DNA of 64,000 bases, taken from positions 8,779,532 through 8,843,531 of the forward strand of contig NW_022098030.1 in assembly GCF_002288925.2 (NCBI RefSeq), given 5' to 3'. A model generated the notes under the pieces. It made no database searches. It was not told the origin of the DNA and saw only the letters and a list, made by a program, of their open reading frames with translations. The translations under genes and the position numbers were made by a program. Shown here piece after piece: positions 11,843 to 24,074 of this stretch. The DNA comes from Delphinapterus leucas. Lineage: Eukaryota > Chordata > Mammalia > Artiodactyla > Monodontidae. Each line of letters opens with the position of its first letter. The stretch's first letter is position 1.

Positions 11843-12225
11843 GGGACTTGCCTGGTGGCGCAGTGGTTAAGAATCCACCTGCCAATGCAGGGGACAAGGG
11901 TTTGATCCCTGGTCCGGGAAGATCCCATATGCCGCGGAGCAACTGAGCCCATGCACCACAGCTACTGAACCTGCATGCTCTAGGGCCCTGTGTCGCAACT
12001 ACTGAGCCCATGTGCTGCAGTTACTGAAGCCTGCACACCTAGAGCCTGTGCTCCACAGAAAGAGAAGCCACCACAATGAGAAGACCGCCCACCACAACGA
12101 AGAGTAGCCCCCGCTCACAGCAACTAGAAAAAGCCCACACACACAGCAACGAAGACCCAACGCAGTCAATAATAATAATAATAGAGATAAAAGCAGAAAC
12201 CAGTAAAGCAGCAACAAAAACAAAA
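11843..12225 (+). mobile_element. Longer CHR-1-like tRNA-derived SINE
   Basis: The head GGGACTTGCCTGGTGGCGC and the B box region 'ggtttgatccct' mark a tRNA-derived SINE of a different subfamily from the 210-bp copies. The body contains an internal near-tandem repeat: an 'actgagcccatg...ctactgaacctgcatg' unit (about 11,941-11,995) is repeated with changes at about 11,999-12,055. The 3' end has an 'aataataataata' run and then an A/C-rich tail. The TSD AAAAGGAAACA is present at 11832-11842 and 12226-12236. It is more diverged than the short copies and therefore probably older. Confidence 0.88.
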
Positions 12226-12237
12226 AAAAGGAAACAG

Positions 12238-12789
12238 TCCAAAATTATCTGGTATTTGAAGAAATTTCATAGCGGGTAGGATAGGGACATCATTGAGGAA
12301 GAGTGTCCAGCCTACCCTTGGTAATCTTGTTTTCCCCTCTCTCATCTTCATGACTTTGAGTCACACCCACCTAACCCAGTTAACGAGAATGTACCTGTAG
12401 TTTCAGATGCACTCATTCCTCATTTAGTCATCTCAGATCTTTACAAAGAGAGCTCTGTATTTACCCTAAAGTATCATTGCTTTTGGAAAATATCTGAAAG
12501 GATAAATCTCAAATACTCAATGTGAAAACTGTGTGTTTTATTTCTCACCATTCAGTAATGGGTTGGCTACTTGCAGATACTGAAGAAAATATGCAGTTAT
12601 TTTGAAATATCCGTTCTCATAATCATTTAGGAAAACACACACACACATTGGTCTTGGTGACAAATTCAATGATAAGCAATAAAGACAAACTCTTTCTTTT
12701 AAAAGTTTATTCTCATAAATTTGCTCACAAAATTACCAAATATATGCTGCTGTAGTATGTTCTTGCTTAATTTCCTAATATCCATTTCA
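12238..12789. other. Non-coding DNA without recognised gene
   Basis: Ordinary AT-rich sequence with a short AC run near 12,634-12,648. Nothing else is recognised. Confidence 0.5.
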
Positions 12790-12799
12790 TCCCCAGTGA

Positions 12800-13180
12800 T
12801 TAATCAAAGCCCAGCCTGGCATGACTATTTTATTGGTGATAATTGTCACATGATCCAACCAAGGTATATGCATGATACAACCCTGACCAATGAGAACTAA
12901 GGAGAAATCTACTAAAGGTTTCTAGGAAAGGTTTATGTACTTCTGAAAAGGAGAGGTGAAAAAAATATGTACATGTTCTTCATATGGACACTGACAAAGA
13001 TGTTCAGCTTGGAAGTTCCATGGCTATATCACTATCAACCCAATAAAATAGCCACACACAAGGAGAAGCACAGACCAACAGGAACACTGAGGAGTGGGAA
13101 CAGTGTACCAGCAGACCCTGCCTGGAGCTCCATTAACTGTCATTTATTTTTGAGTTTATACATTTCCTTGTTGCTTAAGT
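12800..13180 (+). mobile_element. Probable ancient interspersed repeat, family not identified
   Basis: The stretch 'gaccaatgagaactaaggagaaatc...ggtttctaggaaaggttta' resembles a widespread old mammalian repeat, possibly an LTR. I cannot name the family with confidence. The frame at 12,967-13,182 has no recognisable domain. Confidence 0.3.
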
Positions 13181-14741
13181 AGGCAGAATTTTCTGCTACC
13201 AGGAAATGTACCCACGTAAAGCTGTAGACATAAATCAAGAATGTCTTGAGTGAGATTGTTTTCACAAATAGACACTACAGATAATAATTCCAGCATTTAC
13301 TAGCTGTGCTCAAAGATCATATAGAGGTGCCTGTATTTCACCTCTGCAACTTTTCTGCCCACACATATTTTATAATATCTGGTACTACTCAAGAATAATA
13401 TCTTGTTTTTTGTATGACCTGTATTTACTACATAGTCTCGCCTGAGAAATCTTCAACAAAAAATGCATCATATGCAGTTCTTTGGGGAATGTGGGTCATT
13501 CTGTCTTTTGACAACTACTTTGATTTGGAGAATGCACCAATTCCCCCATGTAGCATTTGCCTGTCATTCCCTAAGACAATGGGGGCACATGGGGGAGATT
13601 AGAAGACAGGATATAATGTTCTATGGGAGAGCTGGACATACAGGTGAGAGATAAAAGGAAAAGAAAGTATGTGAGCCGCAACAAATAAGTGGTTTGTATA
13701 TATGTGTAAATAGGTAAATAACATTTTACAAAATAAATAAGACAATAAAAATTTCCGGGAAGTACAGAATCTTCACTGGAAAAAAATAACATAAAAATTC
13801 CAAGGTCAGAGTTACTGTTTATTATTTCAATGACAATAGATTAATTTCTATTGAAATATCTCCTAAGACTGACTGGAAGTTGCTTTAACAATAGAAAAAA
13901 ACCATTATTTTATAGGCACTAGTATTTTATATTTCAATATCATGTGTTTATAGCTTTCTAAAGTGATTAAAAATTGAGTGGCTATCATTTACCCTTAGTC
14001 TGTGATTCAATGGCTCCAGAAATCGTTGTAATATTACATGGGTTAAGGCTATGATCCAATTTATAACATTCTACCATAAGTAATAAACAAAGATGAATTT
14101 TCATAATGGCAGGTGTATAATAAAAGAGGCCATTTTACTTTCATGGCTTCATTTCATTTTCATCACATTCAAATGACTAATCATGCCTTTTTTATTAATA
14201 AAGTCCATTTTGAAGACATTTTGCAATCTGTTAAACAGACAGAATAAGCTTGCTTAGGACAATTTGGTTTTAGTTTTGTTTATAGTGAAGTTAACAAAGA
14301 AATATCAACTTCAAGGAGGTTCTAAACATAATACTCATTACTTAAACAGTATAAGAATAATTACCTAGTAAAGATGGTTATATTGAACAGCTCTCTAAAT
14401 GGTTAATCATAAAACACAACTAAGAACACACTCAAAATAGAATATAGACATTATAAAGACATTATTTCAGTAGATGGGATTACATTATACTAGATACATT
14501 TGAGTTTCCTCCAACTCTTTGATTCTCTGTCACTTTATTAAACAGAATTATATTGTCTTCCCTTGAAACCATCCATTTTTTAGTTTCTATGTTTTGGAAG
14601 TTGGGTACTCTTAGAATAAAACTTAATCGAGATACTTTAAGATTCAATTTTTGAGAATAAAATATGGGGTAAGGAGAATCTCAAATTCTTCTCTGGCTTC
14701 TGTTGGTGAAATGACAGCCATTTTAATGAATTTATTAAAGC
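13181..14741. other. AT-rich non-coding DNA
   Basis: About 1.5 kb without recognised genes or repeats. Small frames at 13,414-13,792 have no recognisable product. Confidence 0.5.
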
Positions 14742-14761
14742 TACACACACACACACACACC
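14742..14761. repeat. (AC)n microsatellite
   Basis: A perfect AC dinucleotide run of about 20 bp follows 'aaagct'. Confidence 0.9.
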
Positions 14762-14799
14762 TGAACACAAGAGACCTTTCCTCAAGCAATATATAGTCT

Positions 14800-15480
14800 A
14801 TTGGTGACTGGGGCAGTTATGTAGGGTAGTAAGTGTTATGGAAGACATACAAGCAGAAGAAGAATTCTAATGCAGATTCAGTGAGTCAAAGAAAGGTTCT
14901 TTGGGGAAGGGATTCTGAAGATAAAACCAGGAGGATATATTAGAATTAATCAAAAATAGCATATTAGCAGCATAGGAAATGCTGGATGCGAGTGTTACAG
15001 ATCTCCAAGGATTTGAATCCAGATGAAGAATAAAGAGCAAGGGGAGGGAAATGGAGTGTAGAGGCAGGCTAGAAATATGCTATGGAAGCCTTTAATGTCT
15101 TAATAATGATGCTTTCCCAAATATTTTCAGGAAGTATTGGAATAATTCAAAACAGTTAAATAACCTGTTCAGATTTGTGTTTATGAAAATACATGTGGAT
15201 AAAATAATGCAGGTAAATTGGAAAGGAATAACTATAAATAAAATTTGGGGAGCTATTCTGGGCAAGAAAATATGTAATTGTATTGAGGTTGGTGATATTG
15301 GAAATGAGAGAGAAGGATGAACTGGAGCAAACTTAAAGAAATATTAAGAAGACAGAACATAGTGATTGATTCTGTGAGAGAAAGGTGGGAATTAGGAGGG
15401 TGGGTTAGGCAACATAAAATTCGTACCAAGGTCTGAGGATATCCATAGGGATAATGGATATGATTATGACATTCCCTTAG
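14800..15480 (-). mobile_element. L2 LINE relic, reverse orientation
   Basis: The motif order follows reverse-complemented L2. 'atgctatggaagcctttaatg' corresponds to the conserved 'gggaagccattgaagg'. It is followed by 'cctgttcagatttgtgttta', corresponding to 'catgatcagatttgtgtttt', and then a purine-rich block 'ggtgggaattaggagggtggg'. It is highly diverged with no coding capacity. Confidence 0.5.
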
Positions 15481-16084
15481 ATAAGTTTTAAGTAAGTTTC
15501 AGAATACCTCTGTGACTTTTCCAAACATACTCAGTAAATAAATGATACCTGAAATGTAAGGAAGATATTTGACTCAATTATTCATAGATAACATAGTCAA
15601 TGAAGTACAAGTTAGCATTTAAAGAGTCTCTGAATATTAAATGCTGAAATTGTCTATTTAAACAAAGCTTGATGTGGAATCTGCATGTCTGAAACCTGGT
15701 ATTTCCCTGAACATCCATCAGGTATTGCTGTATAACAAAACACACAAAAGTGTGTATAATACATACTTAGACTCTGTGCCCTGATAATGACACACTGTTT
15801 CTTATGTACGAAGCCAGTCTGGTTATGGTACAGACCTGAATTTCTGAAGCTTTCAGACCTCTCAAGGCCATGGTCAAGGTGTTCTCTTTGCTATGGGATG
15901 CTGTCTGCCATAGGCAATGTTCTACCTTTGCAGCCTGAGCTCATAAGAAGCACATTTTCATAACTGATCCACCACTGCTCTTTACTTTCTCTTTGATATT
16001 GTATTAAAAATAGCATTTAGCTAAAGCTTTTCTCCTTAGATATTTTGGAGCTGTAGTAAAAGGCACAAATTTTAGGAGGAATGA
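15481..16084. other. Non-coding DNA without recognised feature
   Basis: No gene or repeat family is recognised in this segment. Confidence 0.5.
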
Positions 16085-16156
16085 GAGGGAGGGAGGGAGG
16101 GAGATTGTGTGTGTGTGTGTGTATATGTATGTGTTTGTGTGTGTTTGTGTGTGTAT
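16085..16156. repeat. (GGGA)n and (TG)n compound simple repeat
   Basis: Several GGGA units are followed by a TG-rich run interrupted by TATATG and TTTG units. The open frames of V, C and T/H repeats on both strands come from this simple repeat. Confidence 0.95.
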
Positions 16157-16339
16157 GACGGACTATGGTAAGATGCTTGCAAATTATATTTTCTCTTTTA
16201 AACAAAATTCAAAGACCTTCCATGTCCATTATCTCTGCTGGGTGTCTTTTGGTGGACTGATTACAATGGTACAGATTTTCCAACCTTCCCTGTATTCACA
16301 AATTTTGCAATGTGAAAAATTTCTCCTGTTCTTTCCATT

Positions 16340-16772
16340 ATGAGCTGGAGTTTATTTCCCTGGTCCTTGAATCTGAGCTGTGACTTGCCTAGGCCAGCAG
16401 AATATGTAGGAGTGACAGTGCCAGTTCAGAGCCTAAGACTCAAGAGTCCTTGCATGTTTTTGTTCTCCCTCTTGCTCTTCTGCCTTCATTATGGGAATAA
16501 GCCTGTATTAGCCTCCTGGAGGATGAGAAGGCACATGGAGGGGAGCTGATTTGCACGGTCAATGGTAGACTGATTCCAAACGTGAGTGAGTCCAGACAAA
16601 ATTAGCACAGCTGCATATCTGTGCCACAGCTAACTACAGATGCATGAGAAAGCTCAGATAAAACCAGAAGAACTGCCAGCCATAGGATAGACTAGTAAGC
16701 AATAAGGCACAGATATCATTTTCAGCCACCAAGTTTTGGCATGGTTTGTACAGCAACAATAGCTGACTGATG
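16340..16772 (+). mobile_element. MLT1-type MaLR LTR, diverged
   Basis: The sequence follows an MLT1 LTR. It has 'tccttgaatctgagctgtgacttgcctaggccagcagaatatg' near the 5' side, 'cacatggaggggagctgatt' in the middle, and a terminal 'ccaccaagttttggcatggtttgtacagcaac' block corresponding to the LTR end. The 5' boundary is uncertain and may start about 100 bp earlier. There is no internal coding sequence and no visible TSD. Confidence 0.7.
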
Positions 16773-17055
16773 AAGTTCTTTATGTGCCAGAAGTATAGAG
16801 GTACCATCTTAGTACCATCACTTAGGTAGATGAGATTACTGTGACTTTATAGGTTGGTTGTACCCTGAACAGTTTTTCAGATTCCATGAATCATATCTTC
16901 TTGGTTTATTTAGTCACTCCTAATTGTATCCCAAATTTTTCTGCTGATGGGTTACGGCTAGCAATCCAAGTCAATTTATAAATGCTATAAAGATAATGTC
17001 CTTTGCCTTCACCCATAATGAAACAATATTAAATGTATTTACATATGTTTAATTT
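16773..17055. other. Non-coding DNA without recognised feature
   Basis: Short unassigned stretch between an MLT1 LTR and an L1 3' end. Confidence 0.5.
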
Positions 17056-17059
17056 ATTT

Positions 17060-18275
17060 ATTTATGTTTTAACATCTTTATTGGAGTATAATTGCTTTAC
17101 AATGATGTGTTAGTTTCTGCTGTATAACAAAGTGAATCAGCTGTACGTATACATATATCACCATATCCCCTCCCTCTTGCGTCTCCCTCCCACATTCCCT
17201 ATGCCACCTCTCTAGGTGGTCACAAAGCACCGAGCTGATCTCCCTGTGCTATGTGGCTGCTTCACACTAGCTATCTATTTTACATTTGGTAGTGTATATA
17301 TGTCCATGCCGCTGTCTCACTTCGTCCCAGCTTACCCTTCCCCCTCCCCATATCCTCAAGTTCATTCTCTACGTCTGTGTCTTTATTCCTGTCCTGCCCC
17401 TAGGTTCATCAGAACCACTTTTTTTTTTTTTTAGATTCCATATATATGTGTTAGCATACGGTATTTGTTTTTCTCTTTCTGACTTAACTTCACTCTGTAT
17501 GACAGACTCTAGATCCATCCACCTCACTACAAATAACTCAATTTCGTTTCTTTTTATGGCTGAGTAATATTCCATTGTATATATGTGCCACATCTTATTT
17601 ATCCATTCATCTGTCAGTGGACACCTAGGTTGCTTCCATCTCCTGGCTATTGTAAATAGAGCTGCAATGAACATGGTGGTACATGACTCTTTTTGAATTA
17701 TGGTTTTCTCAGGGTATATGCCCAGTAGTGGGATTGCTGGGTCATATGGTGGTTCTATTTTTAGTTTTTTAAGGAACCTCCATACTGTTCTCCATAGTGG
17801 CTATATCAATTTACATTCCCACCAACAGTGCAAGAGGGTTCCCTTTTCTCCACAGCCTCTCCAGCATTTATTGTTTCTAGATTTTTTGTGATGGCCATTC
17901 TGACTGGTGTGAGGTGATACCTCATTGCAGTTTTGATTTACATTTCTCTAATGATTAGTGATGTTGAGTATCCTTTCATGGGTTTGTTGGCAATCTGTAT
18001 ATCTTCTTTGGAGAAATGTCTGTTTAGGTCTTCTGCCCATTTGCAAATATTTTCTCCCATTCTGAGGGTTGTCTTTTTGTCTTGTTTATGTTTTCCTTTG
18101 CTGTGCAAAAGCTTTTAAGTTTCATTAGGTCCCATTAGTTTATTTTTGTTTTTATTTCCATTTTTCTAGGAGGTGGGCGGAAAGGATCTTGCTGTGATTT
18201 ATGTCAAAGAGTGTTCTTCCTATGTTTTCATCTAAGAGTTTTACAGTGTCTGGCCTTAAAGTTAGGTCTTTAATC
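17060..18275 (-). mobile_element. 5'-truncated L1, reverse orientation, with internal 88-bp deletion
   Basis: The minus strand carries an L1 3'UTR (from about 17,070) and the C-terminal part of ORF2. The frame at 17,369-17,674 includes FIAALFTIARRWKQP and the MEYYSAIKRNEIELF motif. Compared with the 58-64 kb copy, sequence equivalent to 59,304-59,391 is missing at about 18,041. The deletion is 88 bp and both of its edges carry CATTT, consistent with microhomology-mediated loss. The 3'UTR is longer than that of the 58 kb copy, so the subfamily differs. The element stops near 18,275, and no clear TSD is visible among the flanking TTTA-rich sequences. Confidence 0.9.
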
Positions 18276-18900
18276 CTTGTTTATTTTAATTACAATTTAA
18301 TTATTTTAATTACATGGCTTTTGCTAAAATATACTTTGAGTAACAGGCCCATGCATCCCCTTTTATCCATTACTGATGTTTTTCAACCAAAAGAGCTCAG
18401 ACATTTTTCTCCTGAAAATATATTTTGAATCTCTACCCCAGTTTTCCTTTCTGTTTTATGATATTGAGAATGCCAACGCTTTTATAGAGTGTCAAAATAT
18501 TGACACCTTGTTGGAACCATCATCAATATTTCTTAACACAGCCATTCCCTTTGTGAACTAAATCAAGATTGTTTAATTCTAATTCAATGTGTTCTCTTAT
18601 TTCAAAAGTGATGATGTATGTAAGTACATGTGTGTGTTTATTCCAAAATATGCCTGACCACATCATATAATTATAACATTTTACCTAGGTAACCCCTAAT
18701 AGGGTGTTTTCTCTATATTTAACAACATATCTCTATTGTTTAAAACTATTACTCTTCATCTACTCTTTTAATCAAAAAGACTAACAATTCATAGTGATTA
18801 ACTCATATAAGCCATGAATGTATCTTTTCCTTACAGTATGGAAAACTTAGCTTACCATTTTTTCTATTTGACTTCACTAACCAAGATAGTTTTTTTAACT
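18276..18900. other. AT-rich non-coding DNA
   Basis: Nothing is recognised here. Small frames near 18,376-18,561 have no domain. Confidence 0.5.
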
Positions 18901-18928
18901 ACCAAGTAGACAAACAGACCTATGGGTG

Positions 18929-19000
18929 TGGGAGAAGAGAGAGGGGGGTGGGGTGGAGCGAGGGAGAGAGGGAGGGAAGGAGACAGAGAGAAAGAAGAAC
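18929..19000. repeat. GA-rich low-complexity tract
   Basis: An almost pure purine run on the plus strand, rich in GAGAGG and GGGAGG units, of about 70 bp. A mirror-repeat or triplex-prone structure is conceivable but not shown. Confidence 0.85.
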
Positions 19001-20400
19001 TCTTGAGAACTATCTAAAAGGTCATATTGAGGTGATAACAATGAGAGACATGATCCATCCTGCTGGCTCTGTGGATGAATCTTGTCTGGAGATGTGTTTT
19101 GTTTGACATACACATTTTTTAGAACAAATTTGAATTAATTGTCACAATTAAAAATAGGGTAATTTCTCCAAAATGAAAAAAATTTATCTTCTCTTGAAAA
19201 ATCAGAAAATACATCCACACTGGGCCTACATGCTTGAATTACAAATGTCTGCTGGAGCCTAATAGTAGCTGCACCCTCTGATGGGGGATGAACTCTCCAG
19301 ATCCATCAATATCAAGTATCCTATTGCTTATAGCATTTGGCTAAGACTTAGAAATTCTTATTTTTTAACAGTAATATTTTTATTCTTTTGCAGAGACAAA
19401 ATTTAGAGATTTAAGGGCTTTGGAAAACCAGGAAGTAAGGGGATGAAAACTATTGTAATATTTACCTGGCTTGTTTAACCCATTTGCTTGCCTGGTTCCT
19501 CTAGGCCTTTTGGTTTCAATCCCTGATTTAATGCTTTAGAAGGACTGAAATAGTCAGTACTTTGGGGTCATAGGTGGCAGGAACCAACTCAAATTTCTTT
19601 AAACAAACAAAAAGTGGGAAGTTAATGCTCACATTATTTGTTCTAGCAGTCATCAGTAGTCTATTTCTTTTGTTCTTTGTTTACTGATGCCATTGTGCTC
19701 CCTGTTGGCTACATTCTCAGTCTGGTTCTAGCTGTGAGATAAGAAAGACAACTGGTCCCCCCAGGCTTACAGCATCTTTAATTTCCATAATTCTAGATGG
19801 AAGGAGAGTATAATTCCCAGTAATTCCAATGTGACAACTTGGAGGGCTTTCATTGGCCTGTGTCAGGCCACATGCACAACCCAACCAATCAGTATTGCTA
19901 TGGGGACTGTGGTATTTTCATTCACCAGGTCCAGATTCTAGGTTATCTGCTCATCTCTGAGGCAGGATCAAGAAGACTTAAAACTCATGAAATAATATGC
20001 CCATAGTAAAGAAGATTTCTGTTTATAGAAGAAGGGGAGAGAGATTTAAGTCAGGCAAAATGACTCCAAGATAACTGCAAATTAAGTTACAACACTAGGT
20101 AACTGTGTAGTTATTCAGGAATGAATATTTGAGTTACTAAATGAGTTGATAAAATAAAAATGTTACTCACATGTATTTTCCAAAAAATAAGGTATGTATA
20201 AACATATCATATATCTTTGTACAAATGGGCCACTGAGGAACATAAGAGTTGTTATTAAGGAAGTTAAATCAGTCATATTGTAAAAGAAAAAATTAATGCA
20301 GTAGGAGACAGATATTGTAGATATTATCACTAACAGTGTTACCTTAACTATGCCATTTATTCTTTTAGGACCTTAAGTTTCACATTTTAAGAAATTATCA
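19001..20400. other. Non-coding DNA, partly an unassigned old repeat
   Basis: Around 19,560-19,990 there is 'aaccaactcaaatttctttaaac' and later 'ctccaggcttacag'-like wording, typical of an old interspersed repeat I cannot assign. The rest shows nothing recognisable. Confidence 0.35.
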
Positions 20401-20720
20401 TAGGAATAGATAGGAATGTACAAATGTACACACATACTTTAGAAAAAATAATAAAGCAAACACCCTTGTTACTACCACTCAGTTTAATAGTGAAAATATT
20501 ACCCTTCACTTAGAACCCCCTGAGATACCCTCATATATATTATATATCCCTAAAAATGTCATTTAGTTTTGTCTGATTTTTAAATTTATAAAAATGGAAT
20601 CATAGTATAGGTTTATCTCTATGACTTATTTTGCTCAACATTTATATGTTTAAGTATCATTAATGCTAATGCTTATAGCTGTTATTAGGGTACATAGACA
20701 TTCCACACTGCAATATCTTT
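20400..20720 (-). mobile_element. Ancient L1 fragment, reverse orientation
   Basis: 'aaaaatggaatcatagtataggtttatctctatgacttattttgctcaacatttatatg' follows the order of a reverse-complemented L1 3' region ('ggaatcatacagtatg...ttcttttgctcagcataatg'). It is highly diverged and only approximately bounded. Confidence 0.45.
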
Positions 20721-20889
20721 CTCACAAATTGAATTTTTATTTACTATAAAATGAAACTATCTTTGATAATGCCTTTCCTTACCTTCTGTTCTCTCAGTAA
20801 ATCATACAGCAACCCCTGTTCCTTTTGGTTAGAATTTTCTTGACTCATCTCTTTCCATTCTTTTACTTTCTAAATACATTGATTTTTTT

Positions 20890-21285
20890 AAACTTTTTCT
20901 TTTTTTTCCTTGCAGTTTTATTGCGGTATAATTGATATATAGCACTGTGTAAGTTTAAGGTGTATAACATACTGATGTGACTTACATACAGCATGGAGTG
21001 ATTACCACAACAAATTTAGTGAACATCCATCATCTCATATAGATACAACATTAAAGACATAGAAACAAAGTATTTTTTCTTTGTGATTAGAACTCTTAGG
21101 ATTTACTTTCTTAACAACTTTCATATGTAATTTTTGGCAGTGTTAATTATATTTATTATGTTGGACATTACAGCCATAGTGGTCATTTAACCTATAACTG
21201 GAAACTTGTACCTTTTGACTACCTTCATCCAGTCCCCCCCAATCCCCGCCTCTGGTAACCACAAATCTGATCTCTTTTTATATGA
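20890..21285 (-). mobile_element. L1 3'UTR module (first of two), reverse orientation
   Basis: This 3'UTR-like module runs from a T-rich start ('tttttattgcggtataattgatat') to 'ccgcctctggtaaccac...tatgagtttgttgg'. A second module with the same order of motifs starts immediately after. This suggests either a truncated older L1 into which the next element inserted or two adjacent insertions. It encodes nothing. Confidence 0.75.
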
Positions 21286-23285
21286 GTTTGTTGGTTTATT
21301 TGTTTTTGAAGTATAATTGATCTACAACATTATGTTAGTTCCTGGTACACAATATAGTGATTTGACATTTCTATACATTTCAAAATGATCACTATAATAA
21401 GTCTAGTTGTCATCTGTCACCAAGCACAGATATTACATAATTATTGGCTGTATCCCCACACTGTACATTTCATACCCATGACTGATTTATTTTCTTACTG
21501 AAAGTTTGTACCTCTTAATCTCTCTCATTTACTTCTCCCCTCCCCTACCCCCTTCCCCCGACAACCACCTATTTAATCTCTGTAACTATGACTATGTTTT
21601 CTGTTTAGTTATGTTTGTTCATTTGTTTTTTAGGTTTCACATATAAGTGAGATCATACAGTGTTTGTCTTTGTCTGACTCATTTCACTTAGCTTAATTCC
21701 CACTAGGTCAATGCATGTTGTCACAAAAGGCAAGATTTCATGCTTTATGGCCGAGTAAAATTCCATTGTGTACATATACCACATCTACTTTATCCATTCA
21801 TCTATTAATGGGCGCTTGGGTTGCTTCCATATCTTGGCTATTGTAAGTAATACTACAGTGAATGTAGGGGTGCATATATATTTTCAAATTAGTGTTTTCA
21901 TTTTCTTCAGATAGAAACTCAGATGTGAAATTGTTAGATTGTATGATAATTATATTTTTAATTTTTTGAGGAATCTCTATACTGTTTTTCATAGTAGTTG
22001 CATCAATTTATATTCCCAGCAACAGTACACAAATGTTCTCTTTTCTCCACATTCTTGCCAATCCTTATTTCCTTCTTTTTGACAATAGCCATTCTGACAG
22101 GTGTGAGGTAATAACTCACTGTGGTCTTAATTCCATTTCCCTGATAATTACTGATGTTGAGCATCTTTTCATGTGCCTTTTGGACATCTGTATGTCTTCT
22201 TTGGAAAAATGTCTATTCAGGTCCTTTGCACATTCTTTAATTGGGTTGTCTGTTTCTTTGATGTCTAGTATGAGTTCCTTGTATATTTTGGATAGAACCC
22301 CATGTCAGAGATATTGTTTGCAAATATATTCTCCCATTCAGTAGGCAGCCTTTTAATTTTATTGATAGTTTTATTCACTGTGCAAAAGCTTTTTAGTTTG
22401 ATGTAGTTCCATTTGTTTATTTTTGCTTTTGTTTTCCTTGCCTGAGGAGACAGATCCAAAAATTTTGCTAAGCTCAATGTCAAAGAGTGTACTGCCTGTG
22501 TTTTCTTCTAGAAATTTTATGGTTTCAGGTCTTATAATTAAATCTTTAATCTATTTTGAGTGTATTTTTCTATAAGATGTGAGAAAGTAGTCCAGTTTGA
22601 TGATTTTGCCTGTAGCTGTCCAGTTTTCCCAGCACTACTTATCGAAGAGGCTGTCTTTTCCCCATTGTATATTCTTGCCTCCTTTGTTGTAGATTAATTC
22701 TGATATATGTGTAGATTTATTACTGGGGTCTTCATTCTTTTCTATTAATCTATGTGTTTTTGTGCCAGTACCATACTGTTTTGATTATTATAGCATTGTA
22801 TTATAGTCTGAAGCCAGGAGGCATGATGTCTCCAACTTTGTTCTTTTTCTCTCAGGACAGGTTGGTTACCCAGGGCCTTTTGTGTTTCCATCCAAATTTT
22901 AGAATTGTTCGTTCAAGTTCTGTGAAAAATACCATTCATATTTAGATAGGGATTGCACTGAATCCATAGATTACCTTGAGTAGTATGGTCATTTTAACAA
23001 TATTGATTCTTTCAGTCCATTATCATGGTAATCTTTCCATCTGTTTATGTTATCTTCAGTTTCTATGATCAGCATCTTACAGTTTTCTGAGTGCTGGACT
23101 TTTACCTCCTTAGTTATATTTATTCCTAGGTATTTTATTCTTTTTGATGCAACTACAAATGGGATAGTTTTCCTAATTTCTCCTTCTGATAGTTTATTGT
23201 TATAGTATAGAAACACAACAGATTTCTGTACATTAAATTTGCATCCTGCAACTTTACTGAATTTATCAGTGCAACATAGTGGAAG
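21286..23285 (-). mobile_element. L1 3' half (ORF2 C-terminal part and 3'UTR), reverse orientation
   Basis: The minus strand contains an L1 3'UTR (about 21,290-21,640) and then ORF2 pieces. A frame at 22,989-23,216 reads [19 protein letters not shown], matching the region just downstream of the reverse transcriptase core. Further 3' pieces include a [20 protein letters not shown] segment at 22,265-22,483. Many frameshifts and stops are present. At 23,285 the L1 sequence switches to the plus strand, so this is the sense 3' portion of a 5'-inverted element whose other part is 23,286-26,880. Confidence 0.85.
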
Positions 23286-23329
23286 ACACAGTAGTGGAAA
23301 TCACTGAAGCTGAACAGAGAAAAGGAAAA

Positions 23330-23851
23330 ATAATTTTAAAAAATATGAGGACAATTTAATTCATATTATAGGGGTCCCAGAAGGAGAAGAGAGAGAGAAA
23401 GGGGCAAAGAACATATTTGAAGACATACTAGCTGAAAACGTCCCTAACCTGGGAAAGGAAACAAACATTCAGGTCAGGGAAGCATAAAGAGTCCCAAACA
23501 GGATCAACCCAAAGATAACCACATTAAGACACAATGTAATTAAAATATCAAAAAGTAAAGATAAAGAGAAAATATTAAAAGCAGCGAAGGAAAAGAAGTA
23601 TTACATACTAGGGAACTCCCATGCTACCATCAGATGAGTTTTCAGCAGAAACTCTACAGACCAGAAGAAAGTGGCACAATATATTTAAAGTGATGAAATG
23701 GAAAAACCTACAACCAACAATCCTCTACCTGGCAAGGCTTTCATTCAGATTTGAAGGAGAGATCAAAATTTTTACAGACAAGCAAAAACTAAAAGAGTTC
23801 AACACCACAAAACAAGCTTCAAAAGAAATGTTAAAGGGACTTCTTCTCTAA
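23330..23851 (+). pseudogene. L1 ORF1 C-terminal fragment
   Basis: L1 ORF1 encodes an RNA-binding nucleic-acid chaperone. The frames here, with stops, encode GVPEGEEREKGAKNIFEDI and LAENVPNLGKETNIQVREA (about 23,370-23,480). A longer open piece at 23,621-23,851 contains FSAETLQTRRKWHNIFKVM, GEIKIFTDKQKLKEFNTTK and the terminal MLKGLLL, the ordinary ORF1 ending. The N-terminus and coiled coil are missing because the inversion junction lies at 23,285. Several in-frame stops make it non-functional. Confidence 0.85.
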
Positions 23852-24074
23852 ATGGAAAAGAAAAAGCCACAACTACCACAGTGTGAAAATTACAAATGGA
23901 AAAATCACACTGGTAAGGCAAATATACAGTAACAATAATAGCTCAGCCACTTATAAAGCTGGTAGGAAAATTAAAAGACAAAAATAGTAAAATCATCCCC
24001 TTATATCCACTATAAGCAGTTAGGGGATATACAAAACAAAAGGATGTAAATATCATGTAAAAACAGTAAAAATT

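Noticed and set aside
18929..19000. Possible satellite or minisatellite
   Set aside because: It is only a short GA-rich low-complexity tract without a repeating unit.
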